Part shown: in pieces, positions 1-9,443 of the stretch | How the letters are laid out: each line of letters begins with the position of its first letter | How positions within the stretch are numbered: position 1 is the first letter of the stretch | DNA from: Plectonema radiosum NIES-515 | Lineage (GTDB): Bacteria; Cyanobacteriota; Cyanobacteriia; Cyanobacteriales; Nostocaceae | Assembly: GCF_025753815.1 (NCBI RefSeq) | Contig: NZ_JAOWRF010000151.1 | Span: 1 to 47,800 of the forward strand | DNA length: 47,800 nt | Reading direction: 5' to 3' | Translations under genes and position numbers: made by a program | The notes under the pieces: generated by a model | What the model was told of the DNA's origin: nothing | The model's input: only the letters and a program-made list of their open reading frames with translations | The model's database searches: none

Positions 1-2
1 CT

Positions 3-530
3 CCCCATTCCCCATTCCCCAATCCCACCGAACGCTTATTCGGTAAATTTCAACTAATTAGCGCTTGCTTTGTGGCATTTGCTCATGGTTCTAATGATGT
101 GGGGAATGCGATCGCTCCTTTGGCTGCGATCGTCTACATTAATAGTACTGGGGCAGTTCCCATAAATGGCATTACGATCCCCATCTGGATTTTAATACTT
201 GGCGGTGTTGGTATTGTCGCTGGTTTAGCGATTTGGGGCAAAAAAGTTATCGCTACGATTGGCGAAAGCATCATTTCCCTACAACCTAGCAGCGGATTCT
301 GCGCCGAACTCGCCACAGCCACCACCATCTTACTTGCCTCCCGGCTGGGTTTACCCGTTTCCACCTCCCATGCCCTCGTTGGCGGCGTGGTTGGCATCGG
401 ACTAGTGCAAAATCTCAAGTCGATTCAATTCAAAACTCTCCAAGGAATCGCCGCTGCATGGCTCATCACAGTCCCCCTCAGTGCAGCCCTCAGCGCTGCC
501 ATTTTTACGGTTCTGAGTGCTTTCTGGTAG
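3..530 (+). CDS. PiT-family inorganic phosphate permease, C-terminal part (5' end outside window)
   Basis: Membrane transporter for inorganic phosphate (PiT/Pho-4 family), probably coupled to a cation gradient. The frame is open from the window edge and ends with TAG at 528-530. The visible part carries the C-terminal PiT signature: ACFVAFAHGSNDVGNAIAPL (codons from about 60), then GFCAELATATTILLASRLGL and PVSTSHALVGGVVGIGL, with four or five hydrophobic segments. An internal GTG at 72 could be taken as a start, but homology clearly runs upstream (ERLFGKFQLISACF), so the gene is cut by the window and not short. The first codons, at 3-23, read through CCCCATT-type repeat DNA. This probably lies in the variable hydrophilic loop between the two halves of PiT proteins. 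Family assignment is firm; substrate specificity is inferred. Confidence 0.9.
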   Translation, partial: PHSPFPNPTERLFGKFQLISACFVAFAHGSNDVGNAIAPLAAIVYINSTGAVPINGITIPIWILILGGVGIVAGLAIWGKKVIATIGESIISLQPSSGFCAELATATTILLASRLGLPVSTSHALVGGVVGIGLVQNLKSIQFKTLQGIAAAWLITVPLSAALSAAIFTVLSAFW

Positions 531-700
531 GTAGATGAGGGAGAGGGGGGGAGGGGGTGAGTTCTTGAGATGGGGGGAAAGATGTTTCCCATGTTCTGTG
601 TCTGTAACGCAATTGACCCAAACGCAGGGGATACAAGCCCCGTCATCAGCTTGACGGCTTTTATGTGCTAGAATTTTGACGTAAAGTTTTTCCACGTCAA

Positions 701-1894
701 ATGATTCTTTTAGAGTTTAAAGCTAAAGGAAAAACAACTCAATATAGTGCCATAAACAAGGCGATTAGAACCGCTCAATTCGTCCGCAACCAGTCCATTC
801 GATATTGGATGGATAGCCGAGGTGTGGGACAAAAAGAGCTTTATCGCCACAATACAGTACTGAGAGCCGAATTTCCCTTTGTCAAAGCTTTAAATTCTCA
901 TGCTTGTCAAGCAGCAGTAGAAAGAGCGTACAACTCAATTGCTCGGTTCTTCGACAACTGTCGTAAATCTATTCCAGGCTTGAAAGGGTATCCGAAGTTT
1001 AAGAAAAACTGTCGTTCAGTGGAGTACAAAACGTCCGACTGGGCATTATCTTCTACTAGGAAACAAATCACTTTTACTGATAAGAAAGAAATTGGCAAGC
1101 TAAAACTAAAAGGAACATGGGACTTAAACTTCTACCAATTAGACCAAATAAAACGAGTTAGATTAGTACGTAGGGTTGATGGTTATTACGTCCAGTTCTT
1201 GGTTAAAGTCGAGAATAAAGTGGATGTACAGCCTACTGGTAAAACTATTGGTTTAGACGTGGGAATCAAAGAATTTTACACCGATAGTAATGGAAATACC
1301 GAACCCAATCCGAAATTTTATCAAGCAGGAGAACAACGGCTAAGGTTTAAGCAAGGTCGTGTTTATCGCAAGAAGAAAGGCTCTGCCAACCGTAAGAAAG
1401 CCATTAATAAATTAGGACGAGTACACCTCAAAATAAGTAGGCAGCGTGAAGAACATGCCAAAAGAACGGCACGTTGCGTAATCCAGTCTCACGATCTGGT
1501 TGCTTATGAAGATTTGAGGATTAAAAATTTAGTTAAAAATCATTGTCTTGCCAAATCCATTAATGATGCAGGTTGGTATCAGTTTAGGAAATGGATAGAG
1601 TATTTTGGGATCAAGTTTGGCAGGATAACCGTTGCGGTGAATCCTGCTTATACTTCTCAAAATTGTTCTAGCTGCTCTTATAAGGTGAAAAAATCTTTAT
1701 CTACCAGAACGCATATTTGTCAATGCGGATTTGTGCTAGACCGAGATTGGAACGCAGCAATCAATATCTTGAATCGAGCCTTGAGTACCGTAGGTCATAC
1801 GGGAACTTGGATCTGCGATCCGAACGCTTCGGGAGATTTAGCCTCTACTATTTTAGGTGCAAACCTATTTCAGCAAGCTGAATCTGTGAAGTAA
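701..1894 (+). CDS. tnpB: TnpB RNA-guided nuclease of IS200/IS605 type
   Basis: A 397-aa OrfB/TnpB protein, the usual length for the family. In characterised members TnpB is an RNA-guided DNA endonuclease whose guide RNA comes from the element's right end. Visible features are a helical N-terminal half, the RuvC-I motif with Asp186 in GLDVGIKEF, the RuvC-II Glu270 in YEDLRIKNL, a four-Cys zinc ribbon (CSSC at about 326-329 and CQCG near 340), and RuvC-III DRDWNAAIN with Asp349. All three acidic catalytic positions are present and there are no internal stops, so the protein looks active. ATG at 701 is chosen; the upstream DNA is the element's left-end hairpin. There is no tnpA partner, so mobility would need a transposase in trans. 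Confidence 0.93.
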   Translation: MILLEFKAKGKTTQYSAINKAIRTAQFVRNQSIRYWMDSRGVGQKELYRHNTVLRAEFPFVKALNSHACQAAVERAYNSIARFFDNCRKSIPGLKGYPKFKKNCRSVEYKTSDWALSSTRKQITFTDKKEIGKLKLKGTWDLNFYQLDQIKRVRLVRRVDGYYVQFLVKVENKVDVQPTGKTIGLDVGIKEFYTDSNGNTEPNPKFYQAGEQRLRFKQGRVYRKKKGSANRKKAINKLGRVHLKISRQREEHAKRTARCVIQSHDLVAYEDLRIKNLVKNHCLAKSINDAGWYQFRKWIEYFGIKFGRITVAVNPAYTSQNCSSCSYKVKKSLSTRTHICQCGFVLDRDWNAAINILNRALSTVGHTGTWICDPNASGDLASTILGANLFQQAESVK

Positions 1895-1926
1895 GAATCT
1901 CCGCACTTATAGGGCGGAGAGTGTCA
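1780..1926 (+). ncRNA. Possible right-end guide RNA (reRNA/omegaRNA) of the tnpB element
   Basis: By analogy with studied TnpB systems, the guide RNA overlaps the 3' part of tnpB and ends at the element's right border. Here the 3' end of tnpB runs into the hairpin at 1899-1919. The guide itself would be read from the DNA just past the border, near 1927. This is an inference from position and the hairpin only; no promoter was identified. Confidence 0.3.
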
Positions 1927-2351
1927 AATTCTACACAAATTTACAGATGGTTTGAGAATTGCGACAATTGCATTAAGCCAAAGGTAAAAAACGCAGAAAT
2001 CGGTAAGTAATTGATAATTGCTATTGCCGTTAAAAGAATAGATATCTATTTTTGATGATATTTTATCCGGATAAAAATATCACTTGATGATAGCTGATTT
2101 AAGTATAACTTACAGAATAGTTGTTTGTGATGCACCAATCAAAGGAAATCTCCACCAATCAAGTACCAAAACAGTAAAGGAAATTATCCGGTTTGATAAC
2201 GCTGTCTTCAGCATCACGCAATTAAGTTAAAACGCGTAAGTCCTGTTAAAATTTTTAGTTTATCTGACAAAATACAGGAAATACTATGAGCAAAAAGCAA
2301 TTTCACAATTTGAAGCAGCATTATCGTCAAGGTGTCAGAGGTTAGAGACTA
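1927..2351 (+). other. Intergenic region upstream of the transporter fusion, with a 19-codon upstream ORF
   Basis: About 425 bp, A+T rich, without a convincing gene. CACCAATCAA is repeated directly near 2136 and 2153. A tiny ORF, ATG at 2286 to TAG at 2343-2345 (MSKKQFHNLKQHYRQGVRG), ends 6 bp before the ATG of the next gene. It could be a leader peptide or chance. I see no strong terminator for the IS element here. Confidence 0.3.
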
Positions 2352-4580
2352 ATGGGGCGATTTGAGAACCGACCAGAAAACCCGCGTGCAAGAGGCGAAA
2401 TATCTAGGGCAGTAGAAACTGCCTTGTGGGGTGTAGTTGAGGATTTGCAAAGCCTCCAGCAGAATTTGCTCAAATCCTTACAAGAAGATATAAATCGGCT
2501 GGAGTCAGACAAGAAACACTTAGCTGATGAGATTAAACAGCTGCAAAGCGAAAAAGAACAGCTACAACAAACCAAGCAAATAACTGAGCAACAAGCTTTG
2601 GTACGTCAGTTGGCACAAGTTTTAGCAAATCACATATCTTCTCAATTACAATCTTCGCTTTCGGCTTTAGCTAATCAAGCAATCGAGCGCGATTTACACC
2701 AAGAAAATGCGATCGCCGCAGGTATCGCGTCACATGAGGCTAACAGTAATATTGTTACAGAAATTAATAAAAATACTGAGCAACTGATTGGCGCTCTTGA
2801 TGATACCCTAACTATCACCTTGAAGTTACTGCAACAAGAGTTAAATAACCATCAAAGTGGTATTTCTCAACAGTTGTCTCGGATGCAAAGCCGACAGCAG
2901 CAAGGGGAAGCAATGTTGGCAGAATTAACCAATCGGCTCAACAAGGAACTGGAAAAAAAAATTCTTACACCAGTTACTCCAACGAAGTCTGTTGAGTTGA
3001 CACCAAACGAGCAAAAACAGGAGAATGTCAAAAACACTTCTCCAGCCAAAGAAGTCAACAAACCCCCCGAACCAATTTCTGTTGTTCAATCGGAAACATC
3101 GACCAACGGAACTACATTATCTGCGTCTTCTGTACCAGGCAAAGAAGTCAACAAACCCCCCGAACCAAGTTCTGTTATTCCCAACAAAGAAACATCGACC
3201 AACGGAACTACATTATCTCAGTCTTCTTTGCCTGTGCCAGAGATTAAGAAACCCCCCGAACCAAGTTCTGTTATTCCCAACAAAGAAACATCGACCAACG
3301 GAACTACATTATCTGCGTCTTCAATGCCAGCAGAAAATAACACGAAGGCATTGCCACCAGAGGTAAAAAAAGACCCGAAAGAGCCAATTTCTGTACTTTC
3401 CAGAGAACTAAGCGACACTACATTACCCCCGTCCCCTCCGCCAGAAATCAAGGTAAAACCAAAAGAGGTCAAAAAAGACCCGAAAGAGCCAGTTTCTGTT
3501 CTTTCTAGGGAACTGAGCGAGACTACATCATCTGGTTCTCGTCAGCCACAACGACCGTCCCGTGGCGCTGGAGCCTTACCAGCCATGAAAATGGGTTTAT
3601 TGCTGATTGTATTGTCAACGGTGTTGTCGTCCCTTTACAACGTCGCTATTAAAACAATTTTTCAGCCAAATTCCCTTATTTTGGGTGCGTTTCAAGTTGA
3701 GCAGTTGATATCGCCGACGTTGGGAAATTGTCTGTTAATTTTGATGCTGAGGATGATAGTGGTTGTACCACTAATGTTAGTTTTGGCGCCGATGATGCAT
3801 CAGCGAGTGTGGCAAGATTTGCATTCCTTAGCTGACTCAGTACGGGGAAATTCAACTCCCTCGAAAGCAAGTACGCGACAGGTGTTGATATTGTCGCTTG
3901 TGAGTGGATGCTTTTTGTTTTTGTCTCAGTTGTTGATATACTTGGCGATTGGACAAGCACCAACGGGGATGGCGATCGCACTTTTCTTTATTTATCCGAT
4001 GATTAGCGGACTGTTGTCTTGGTTTTTGTTCCGCGATCAACCAACATTATTTCGGATCGGTGCGATCGCCATGATTTTTATCGGTGAATTGTTGATGTTG
4101 AGCGGGGAAGGTAATGCCGGTATTGGTAATAGCTCTTCTGGAAGCATGAGTGCGATCGCTTCTGGAGTGAGTTTCGCTATTTACGTAATTCTGACGCGGA
4201 TTTGTGCTGCTAAATTGCATCCTGTCACATTTACTTTAATTAACTTCGCGACTATGCTATGCTTGTGCTTCATCGGCTTGATGTTGCCTTTACCAACTAG
4301 CTCAAGTTTGATCGTTGATCCCAATCGGTTATTAGAACTTATCTTAAGCGCTTTTATTTTGGGCGTAATGACCCTGGCATCTTATGTGTTGAATAACGTT
4401 GGAATTAGCAAAGTTAGTGCAACCCGTGCAGCGATATTCGGAGCCAGTGTTCCAGTTTTAACCGTGATTTTGGCTTTTTTAATTATTCAGGAAACCTTAT
4501 CAATGGTTCAGGGTTTAGGAGTCTTGCTAATTACCTTTGGTGCAGCCGCATTTAGCTTAGAAAGAATACGCAGATCCTAG
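2352..4580 (+). CDS. Fusion of coiled coil, Pro-rich repeats and an EamA/DMT-type transporter
   Basis: A 742-aa protein in three parts. Residues about 25-215 are Gln/Glu/Lys-rich helical coiled coil. Residues about 215-400 are low-complexity repeats with units such as NKPPEPSSV followed by ETSTNGTTLS, then KKDPKEPVSVLSREL. Residues about 410-742 form a run of around ten hydrophobic segments with the two-half pattern of EamA (drug/metabolite transporter) permeases. A usual EamA protein is about 300 aa, so the first 400 residues are an added cytoplasmic region. The repeats are also near-identical at DNA level (about 3046-3330), suggesting recent expansion. The ATG at 2352 follows a very short upstream ORF. 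The substrate is unknown. It sits upstream of hetR on the same strand but is separated from it by 0.75 kb, so it is probably a separate unit. Confidence 0.8.
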   Translation: MGRFENRPENPRARGEISRAVETALWGVVEDLQSLQQNLLKSLQEDINRLESDKKHLADEIKQLQSEKEQLQQTKQITEQQALVRQLAQVLANHISSQLQSSLSALANQAIERDLHQENAIAAGIASHEANSNIVTEINKNTEQLIGALDDTLTITLKLLQQELNNHQSGISQQLSRMQSRQQQGEAMLAELTNRLNKELEKKILTPVTPTKSVELTPNEQKQENVKNTSPAKEVNKPPEPISVVQSETSTNGTTLSASSVPGKEVNKPPEPSSVIPNKETSTNGTTLSQSSLPVPEIKKPPEPSSVIPNKETSTNGTTLSASSMPAENNTKALPPEVKKDPKEPISVLSRELSDTTLPPSPPPEIKVKPKEVKKDPKEPVSVLSRELSETTSSGSRQPQRPSRGAGALPAMKMGLLLIVLSTVLSSLYNVAIKTIFQPNSLILGAFQVEQLISPTLGNCLLILMLRMIVVVPLMLVLAPMMHQRVWQDLHSLADSVRGNSTPSKASTRQVLILSLVSGCFLFLSQLLIYLAIGQAPTGMAIALFFIYPMISGLLSWFLFRDQPTLFRIGAIAMIFIGELLMLSGEGNAGIGNSSSGSMSAIASGVSFAIYVILTRICAAKLHPVTFTLINFATMLCLCFIGLMLPLPTSSSLIVDPNRLLELILSAFILGVMTLASYVLNNVGISKVSATRAAIFGASVPVLTVILAFLIIQETLSMVQGLGVLLITFGAAAFSLERIRRS

Positions 4581-6226
<1,646 letters not shown>

Positions 6227-6234
6227 TAATCAAT

Positions 6235-6270
6235 AGCGATTAGCGCAACGAATTGCTAATCGCTTTAATT
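6235..6270. terminator. Bidirectional terminator between hetR and the convergent gene
   Basis: Perfect 10-bp stem AGCGATTAGC (6235-6244) / GCTAATCGCT (6255-6264) with a 10-base loop, followed by TTTAATTT on the plus strand. The stop codon of the minus-strand gene (6265-6267) abuts the stem, so one hairpin serves both converging genes. Confidence 0.85.
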
Positions 6271-6846
6271 TCTAGGGGGATTGGTGGGAATTGGGGTGCT
6301 CTCAAAAACTGGTTGGATATTTTGTTGCGATCGCGTTGCCGGTATAAACGAAGGTAAATAACCGCTCACCGCTCGGTCACTCGCATCAATACAATTATCC
6401 ATCGCTTGCACAGGAGCAGAGTCTGTTTCGGCACGCAAACCCACAACACATTCAGCGAAACGCACTGGCAACAAACTGCGACTACAGTAATTTAAAGCTG
6501 CTGGGTTTACAGCCTCTTTAGCATTTGCACTAATACCCACTACACAAGCGGCTAAATCTTCCGGACGCCTTGCTTGCTTGCAAGACGCGAGTGCATCCGT
6601 CGCCGCAATTTGCGTTTGTTTCTGAATTCTCGACACGCACAAAGATAACTCTTTTGGACGCAGTGCGTTTGCACAACCAACAGATGCCGCGTCAGGAGTT
6701 ACCCCGACACTTAAAAGGCGACCAGCACAAACACGGTAATCATTCGCGTAAGTGGCGGTGATAGCCATACCAGGTAAGGGACTTCCCATCCATCCAGCCA
6801 CAGCCAAAGCTGGTACGAACAAGCGAATTATTTCCTTTTTTAACAT
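6265..6846 (-). CDS. Small secreted Cys-repeat protein of unknown function
   Basis: About 193 aa from the ATG at 6846. The open frame continues upstream to a TTG at 6924, but the ATG places a typical signal peptide at the N-terminus (MLKKEIIRLFVPALAVAGW, then a small-residue stretch), so I prefer it. The mature part holds four or five loose repeats of about 30 residues with a Cys, a basic-Pro-x-x-Leu phrase and a second Cys-Val (for example RPKELSLCVSRI, RPEDLAACVVGI, LPVRFAECVVGL), which suggests paired disulfides outside the cytoplasm. The C-terminus is Pro/Asn rich. It converges on hetR across a shared terminator. I do not recognise a named family; a cyanobacterial secreted protein is the safe description. 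Confidence 0.7.
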   Translation of the reverse strand: MLKKEIIRLFVPALAVAGWMGSPLPGMAITATYANDYRVCAGRLLSVGVTPDAASVGCANALRPKELSLCVSRIQKQTQIAATDALASCKQARRPEDLAACVVGISANAKEAVNPAALNYCSRSLLPVRFAECVVGLRAETDSAPVQAMDNCIDASDRAVSGYLPSFIPATRSQQNIQPVFESTPIPTNPPRN

Positions 6847-6984
6847 TAAAAAGGCATAAAATCCGTATTTATTCGTAATGTTTTTTTTTGCGATCGCTAA
6901 CATTGCCATTCTCCAAACACCCAAGCATATGTTATCTCAAATTCCGGCAATGGGCATGGGGCATCGGGTATTGGTAATAATTAT

Positions 6985-7071
6985 TTCCCTTTCCCCTTTC
7001 CCCTTTCCCCTTTCCCCTTTTATAATAAAATGTCTGGGTAAAATTAAACAGGATTTAGATTAAGGAAACAC
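6985..7071 (+). promoter_or_regulatory. rpsD promoter with a CCCCTTT heptamer array in the -35 region
   Basis: A perfect -10 hexamer TATAAT lies at 7021-7026. Directly upstream is a tandem array of about five CCCCTTT heptamers (about 6985-7020), so the -35 position (near 6998-7003) falls inside repeat DNA. An AAGGAA ribosome binding site lies about 8 bases before the ATG at 7072. The -10 call is from sequence only. Confidence 0.65.
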
Positions 7072-7680
7072 ATGTCCCGATATAGAGGACCACGCCTCAG
7101 AATTACTCGCCGCTTAGGTGACTTACCAGGATTAACTCGTAAAACCGCTAGACGCGCTTATCCACCAGGTCAGCATGGTCAGAACCGCAAGAAGCGCTCT
7201 GAGTATGCTATCCGTCTAGAGGAAAAGCAAAAGCTCCGCTTCAACTACGGTCTGACCGAAAAGCAATTGCTACGTTATGTACGCAAAGCTAGACGTGTTA
7301 CCGGTTCTACCGGACAAGTGCTGCTCCAATTGCTAGAAATGCGCTTGGATAACACCGTTTTTCGCATGGGTATGGCTCCCACCATTCCAGCTGCTCGTCA
7401 GTTGGTAAATCACGGTCACGTAACTGTTAACGGTCGTCCCGTGAATATTGCCAGCTACCAGTGCCGTCCCGGTGAAGAAATTGCCGTCAGAAACCGCGAA
7501 CAATCGAAGAAGTTGGTAGAAGCTAATTTGCAATATCCCGGTTTAGCTAACCTTCCCAATCATCTAGAGTTTGATAAAAACAAGATGCAAGGCAAGGTTA
7601 ACGGTCTGATTGAGCGTGAATGGGTGGCATTACAAGTTAATGAATTGCTTGTGGTTGAGTACTACTCACGACAAGCTTAA
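7072..7680 (+). CDS. rpsD: 30S ribosomal protein S4
   Basis: A 202-aa S4, the normal cyanobacterial/chloroplast length. S4 is a primary 16S rRNA binding protein that nucleates small-subunit assembly. The N-terminus [20 protein letters not shown], the [18 protein letters not shown] segment, and the S4 RNA-binding domain [20 protein letters not shown] followed by [14 protein letters not shown] are all present. It is monocistronic here, as often in cyanobacteria, with its own promoter, and it converges on moaA. A 28-copy heptamer array begins at the first base after the stop codon. Confidence 0.98.
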   Translation: MSRYRGPRLRITRRLGDLPGLTRKTARRAYPPGQHGQNRKKRSEYAIRLEEKQKLRFNYGLTEKQLLRYVRKARRVTGSTGQVLLQLLEMRLDNTVFRMGMAPTIPAARQLVNHGHVTVNGRPVNIASYQCRPGEEIAVRNREQSKKLVEANLQYPGLANLPNHLEFDKNKMQGKVNGLIEREWVALQVNELLVVEYYSRQA

Positions 7681-7920
7681 GGAGTTAGGAGTTAGGAGTT
7701 AGGAGTTAGGAGTTGGGAGTTGGGAGTTAGGAGTTAGGAGTTAGGAGTTGGGAGTTGGGAGTTGGGAGTTGGGAGTTAGGAGTTAGGAGTTGGGAGTTAG
7801 GAGTTAGGAGTTGGGAGTTGGGAGTTGGGAGTTGGGAGTTGGGAGTTAGGAGTTAGGAGTTAGGAGTTAGGAGTTAAAAGTTAATATCTTTCAACTCATA
7901 ACTCATAACTCCTAACTCCT
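7681..7920. repeat. Heptamer (STRR) array GGAGTTA/GGAGTTG with an inverted copy block
   Basis: 7681-7876 is exactly 28 tandem heptamers, GGAGTTA or GGAGTTG. After a short spacer, four heptamers in the opposite sense (AACTCAT twice, AACTCCT twice; 7893-7920) follow. Transcripts from rpsD or moaA could fold the two blocks together. Short tandemly repeated heptamers are an established feature of heterocystous cyanobacterial genomes. It fills the gap between two convergent genes and may replace a conventional terminator. Confidence 0.95.
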
Positions 7921-7928
7921 AACTTGTT

Positions 7929-8915
7929 TCATCCGCCAATTTGCGACATGGTGCGAGAATAAACACCCGTTGTTCCCGTGTCGCGTCCTTTAAAGTTGAT
8001 TTCTGGCTTGATTGCCAATAAATGTCTAACCTGCTCTCGCAATTTTGCGGTGCTGACACCAGCACGCAGAGCAGTTTTCAAATCAAGTTGCTCACTTTCA
8101 TTTAATAAACAAGGACGGAGCCAGCCATCTGCGCTCAAACGCATCCGGTTACAGCGATCGCAAAAACATTCTGACATCTGACTGATAAATCCCAGTGTCC
8201 CCTTCGCACCCGGAATTTGAAATACATCAGCAGGACCATTACCACAAACTTGCGATTCTGTCAAACCCCAACGTTCGCGGATTTGTTGGCGTAACTGAGC
8301 CGAAGAAACCCAACCGCGATCGCCAAATAATTGCGAATTGCCAATCGGCATAAATTCAATAAATCTAACGTGCCATTGTTTGTCAATACTCAAGGCAGCA
8401 AGATCGAGAACTTCGTGGTCATTAACGCCGGGAATTATGACTACATTGAGTTTGAGCGGGTCAAATCCTACATGGTATGCTTGTTGAATGCCTTCCCATA
8501 CATTTTGCCATCGAGAGCGTCCGCGATTGCCGATAATTTGGTCAAATATATCTTCTTCGAGAGAATCTAGGCTAATATTAATCCGTCGCAGACCTGCATC
8601 GTAAAGGTTTTGCGCCATTGACGCGAGTAAAAAGCCGTTGGTTGTCATTGAGAGGTCTTGAGTTTGGGGAAGAGATGCGATCGCTTTCACCAAATCCACC
8701 ACATGCGGACGTAACAGCGGTTCCCCCCCAGTTAAGCGAAACCGAGTAAAACCAACGGGGATAAACACCTCTTCAATTAGGGTGAGTAGTTCCGCATCAG
8801 TTAATAGCTGTTGCTTGAGGATATAGTCTAATTCTGCCCCTTCCGGCATACAGTATTGACAGCGAAAATTACAGCGATCGATTAAACTTATCCGGAGGTA
8901 ATCTACCTGGTTCAT
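7929..8915 (-). CDS. moaA: GTP 3',8-cyclase MoaA (molybdenum cofactor synthesis)
   Basis: A 328-aa radical-SAM enzyme that performs the first step of molybdopterin synthesis, rearranging GTP to 3',8-cyclo-GTP. The N-terminal 4Fe-4S motif has Cys15, Cys19 and Cys22 ([14 protein letters not shown]). The GGEP motif is in [12 protein letters not shown]. The C-terminal cluster ligands are in [18 protein letters not shown] (C-x2-C-x13-C), and the chain ends in the conserved Gly-Gly that reaches the active site. Everything needed for activity is visible. The cofactor would serve nitrate reductase, which fits a nitrogen-regulated cyanobacterium. No other moa gene is in the window. Confidence 0.97.
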   Translation of the reverse strand: MNQVDYLRISLIDRCNFRCQYCMPEGAELDYILKQQLLTDAELLTLIEEVFIPVGFTRFRLTGGEPLLRPHVVDLVKAIASLPQTQDLSMTTNGFLLASMAQNLYDAGLRRINISLDSLEEDIFDQIIGNRGRSRWQNVWEGIQQAYHVGFDPLKLNVVIIPGVNDHEVLDLAALSIDKQWHVRFIEFMPIGNSQLFGDRGWVSSAQLRQQIRERWGLTESQVCGNGPADVFQIPGAKGTLGFISQMSECFCDRCNRMRLSADGWLRPCLLNESEQLDLKTALRAGVSTAKLREQVRHLLAIKPEINFKGRDTGTTGVYSRTMSQIGG

Positions 8916-9061
8916 AATTTTAGAGATTTATCTTCTAGTCTTGATGTACAAGACGCGATTTTTGTCAAGTGATAATAGCTTGATTGATAAATTTTCTTTA
9001 CATGCTTTTAAGCTAACGTGAATTTAGCTTGATTGTGGATTTGACATAACACAATCCACCA

Positions 9062-9293
9062 TAGGTTATAAACCAATAGAGTTGGTGTTAAGCGCGATCG
9101 TCCGAGTGTAGACAATACCGTTGGTGTTAACGTATGTAGAGACTAGCAAGTGCAACGTCTCTACAAGGGTTTTGGGTTCACAAATATTCTTAACCGAACC
9201 GTATTGCGAGTGTAGAGACGTGAAATTTCACGTCTCTACAGGTCTAAAATCAGTACTAAAAATCCTTAACACCAAGTGTATTGGGTTATAAGC
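9062..9293. repeat. MITE-like element, copy A
   Basis: Long imperfect terminal inverted repeats: the left arm ends in TTGGTGTTAAG (9082-9092) and the right arm starts with CTTAACACCAA (9265-9275); both continue outward with matching GGTTATAA / TTATAACC-type sequence. Inside are two TGTAGAGAC palindromes, 9135-9165 (imperfect) and 9211-9240 (perfect, 30 bp). A second copy with the same plan lies at 32098-32311. No coding capacity, so any movement would need a transposase in trans. Confidence 0.7.
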
Positions 9294-9311
9294 CGAATGG
9301 TTAAAAGCAAA

Positions 9312-9405
9312 AGTCCTATAAATAGGACTAAATAGTAGCTACCATATGAATTTCAGTCCATTTTAATGGACTTGGGCTATTAGCCTAGGACTTGCAGTCC
9401 TAGGC
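9312..9405. repeat. Cluster of three AGTCC hairpins
   Basis: Three consecutive palindromes with related arms: AGTCCTAT/ATAGGACT (9312-9329), AGTCCATT/AATGGACT (9355-9372), and GCCTAGGACT/AGTCCTAGGC (9383-9405). They lie just downstream of the protease gene on its strand, so they could end its transcript, but no T-tract follows clearly. This may be a small repeat element or a structured RNA. Confidence 0.6.
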
Positions 9406-9443
9406 GGGATTGAAAGCTAATTGAGAGTAGTGCAAAATGTAGA

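Larger units (their letters stand above)
621..1926 (+). mobile_element. tnpB-only IS200/IS605-superfamily element (IS1341-like)
   Basis: An intact tnpB with no tnpA beside it. The left side has a hairpin with arms CCGTCA (640-645) and TGACGG (652-657), preceded by GGGG/CCCC arms (627-641). The right side has a hairpin CTCCGC (1899-1904) / GCGGAG (1914-1919) starting 4 bp after the tnpB stop. Subterminal hairpins in place of inverted repeats are typical of this superfamily. I see no target duplication, as expected. Exact ends are uncertain; the limits given enclose the visible hairpins. It lies between the phosphate permease and the transporter fusion and breaks no recognisable gene. Confidence 0.65.

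Noticed and set aside
7681-7920. Possible CRISPR array
   Set aside because: The repeats are 7 bp and contiguous without spacers, so this is an STRR array and not a CRISPR.
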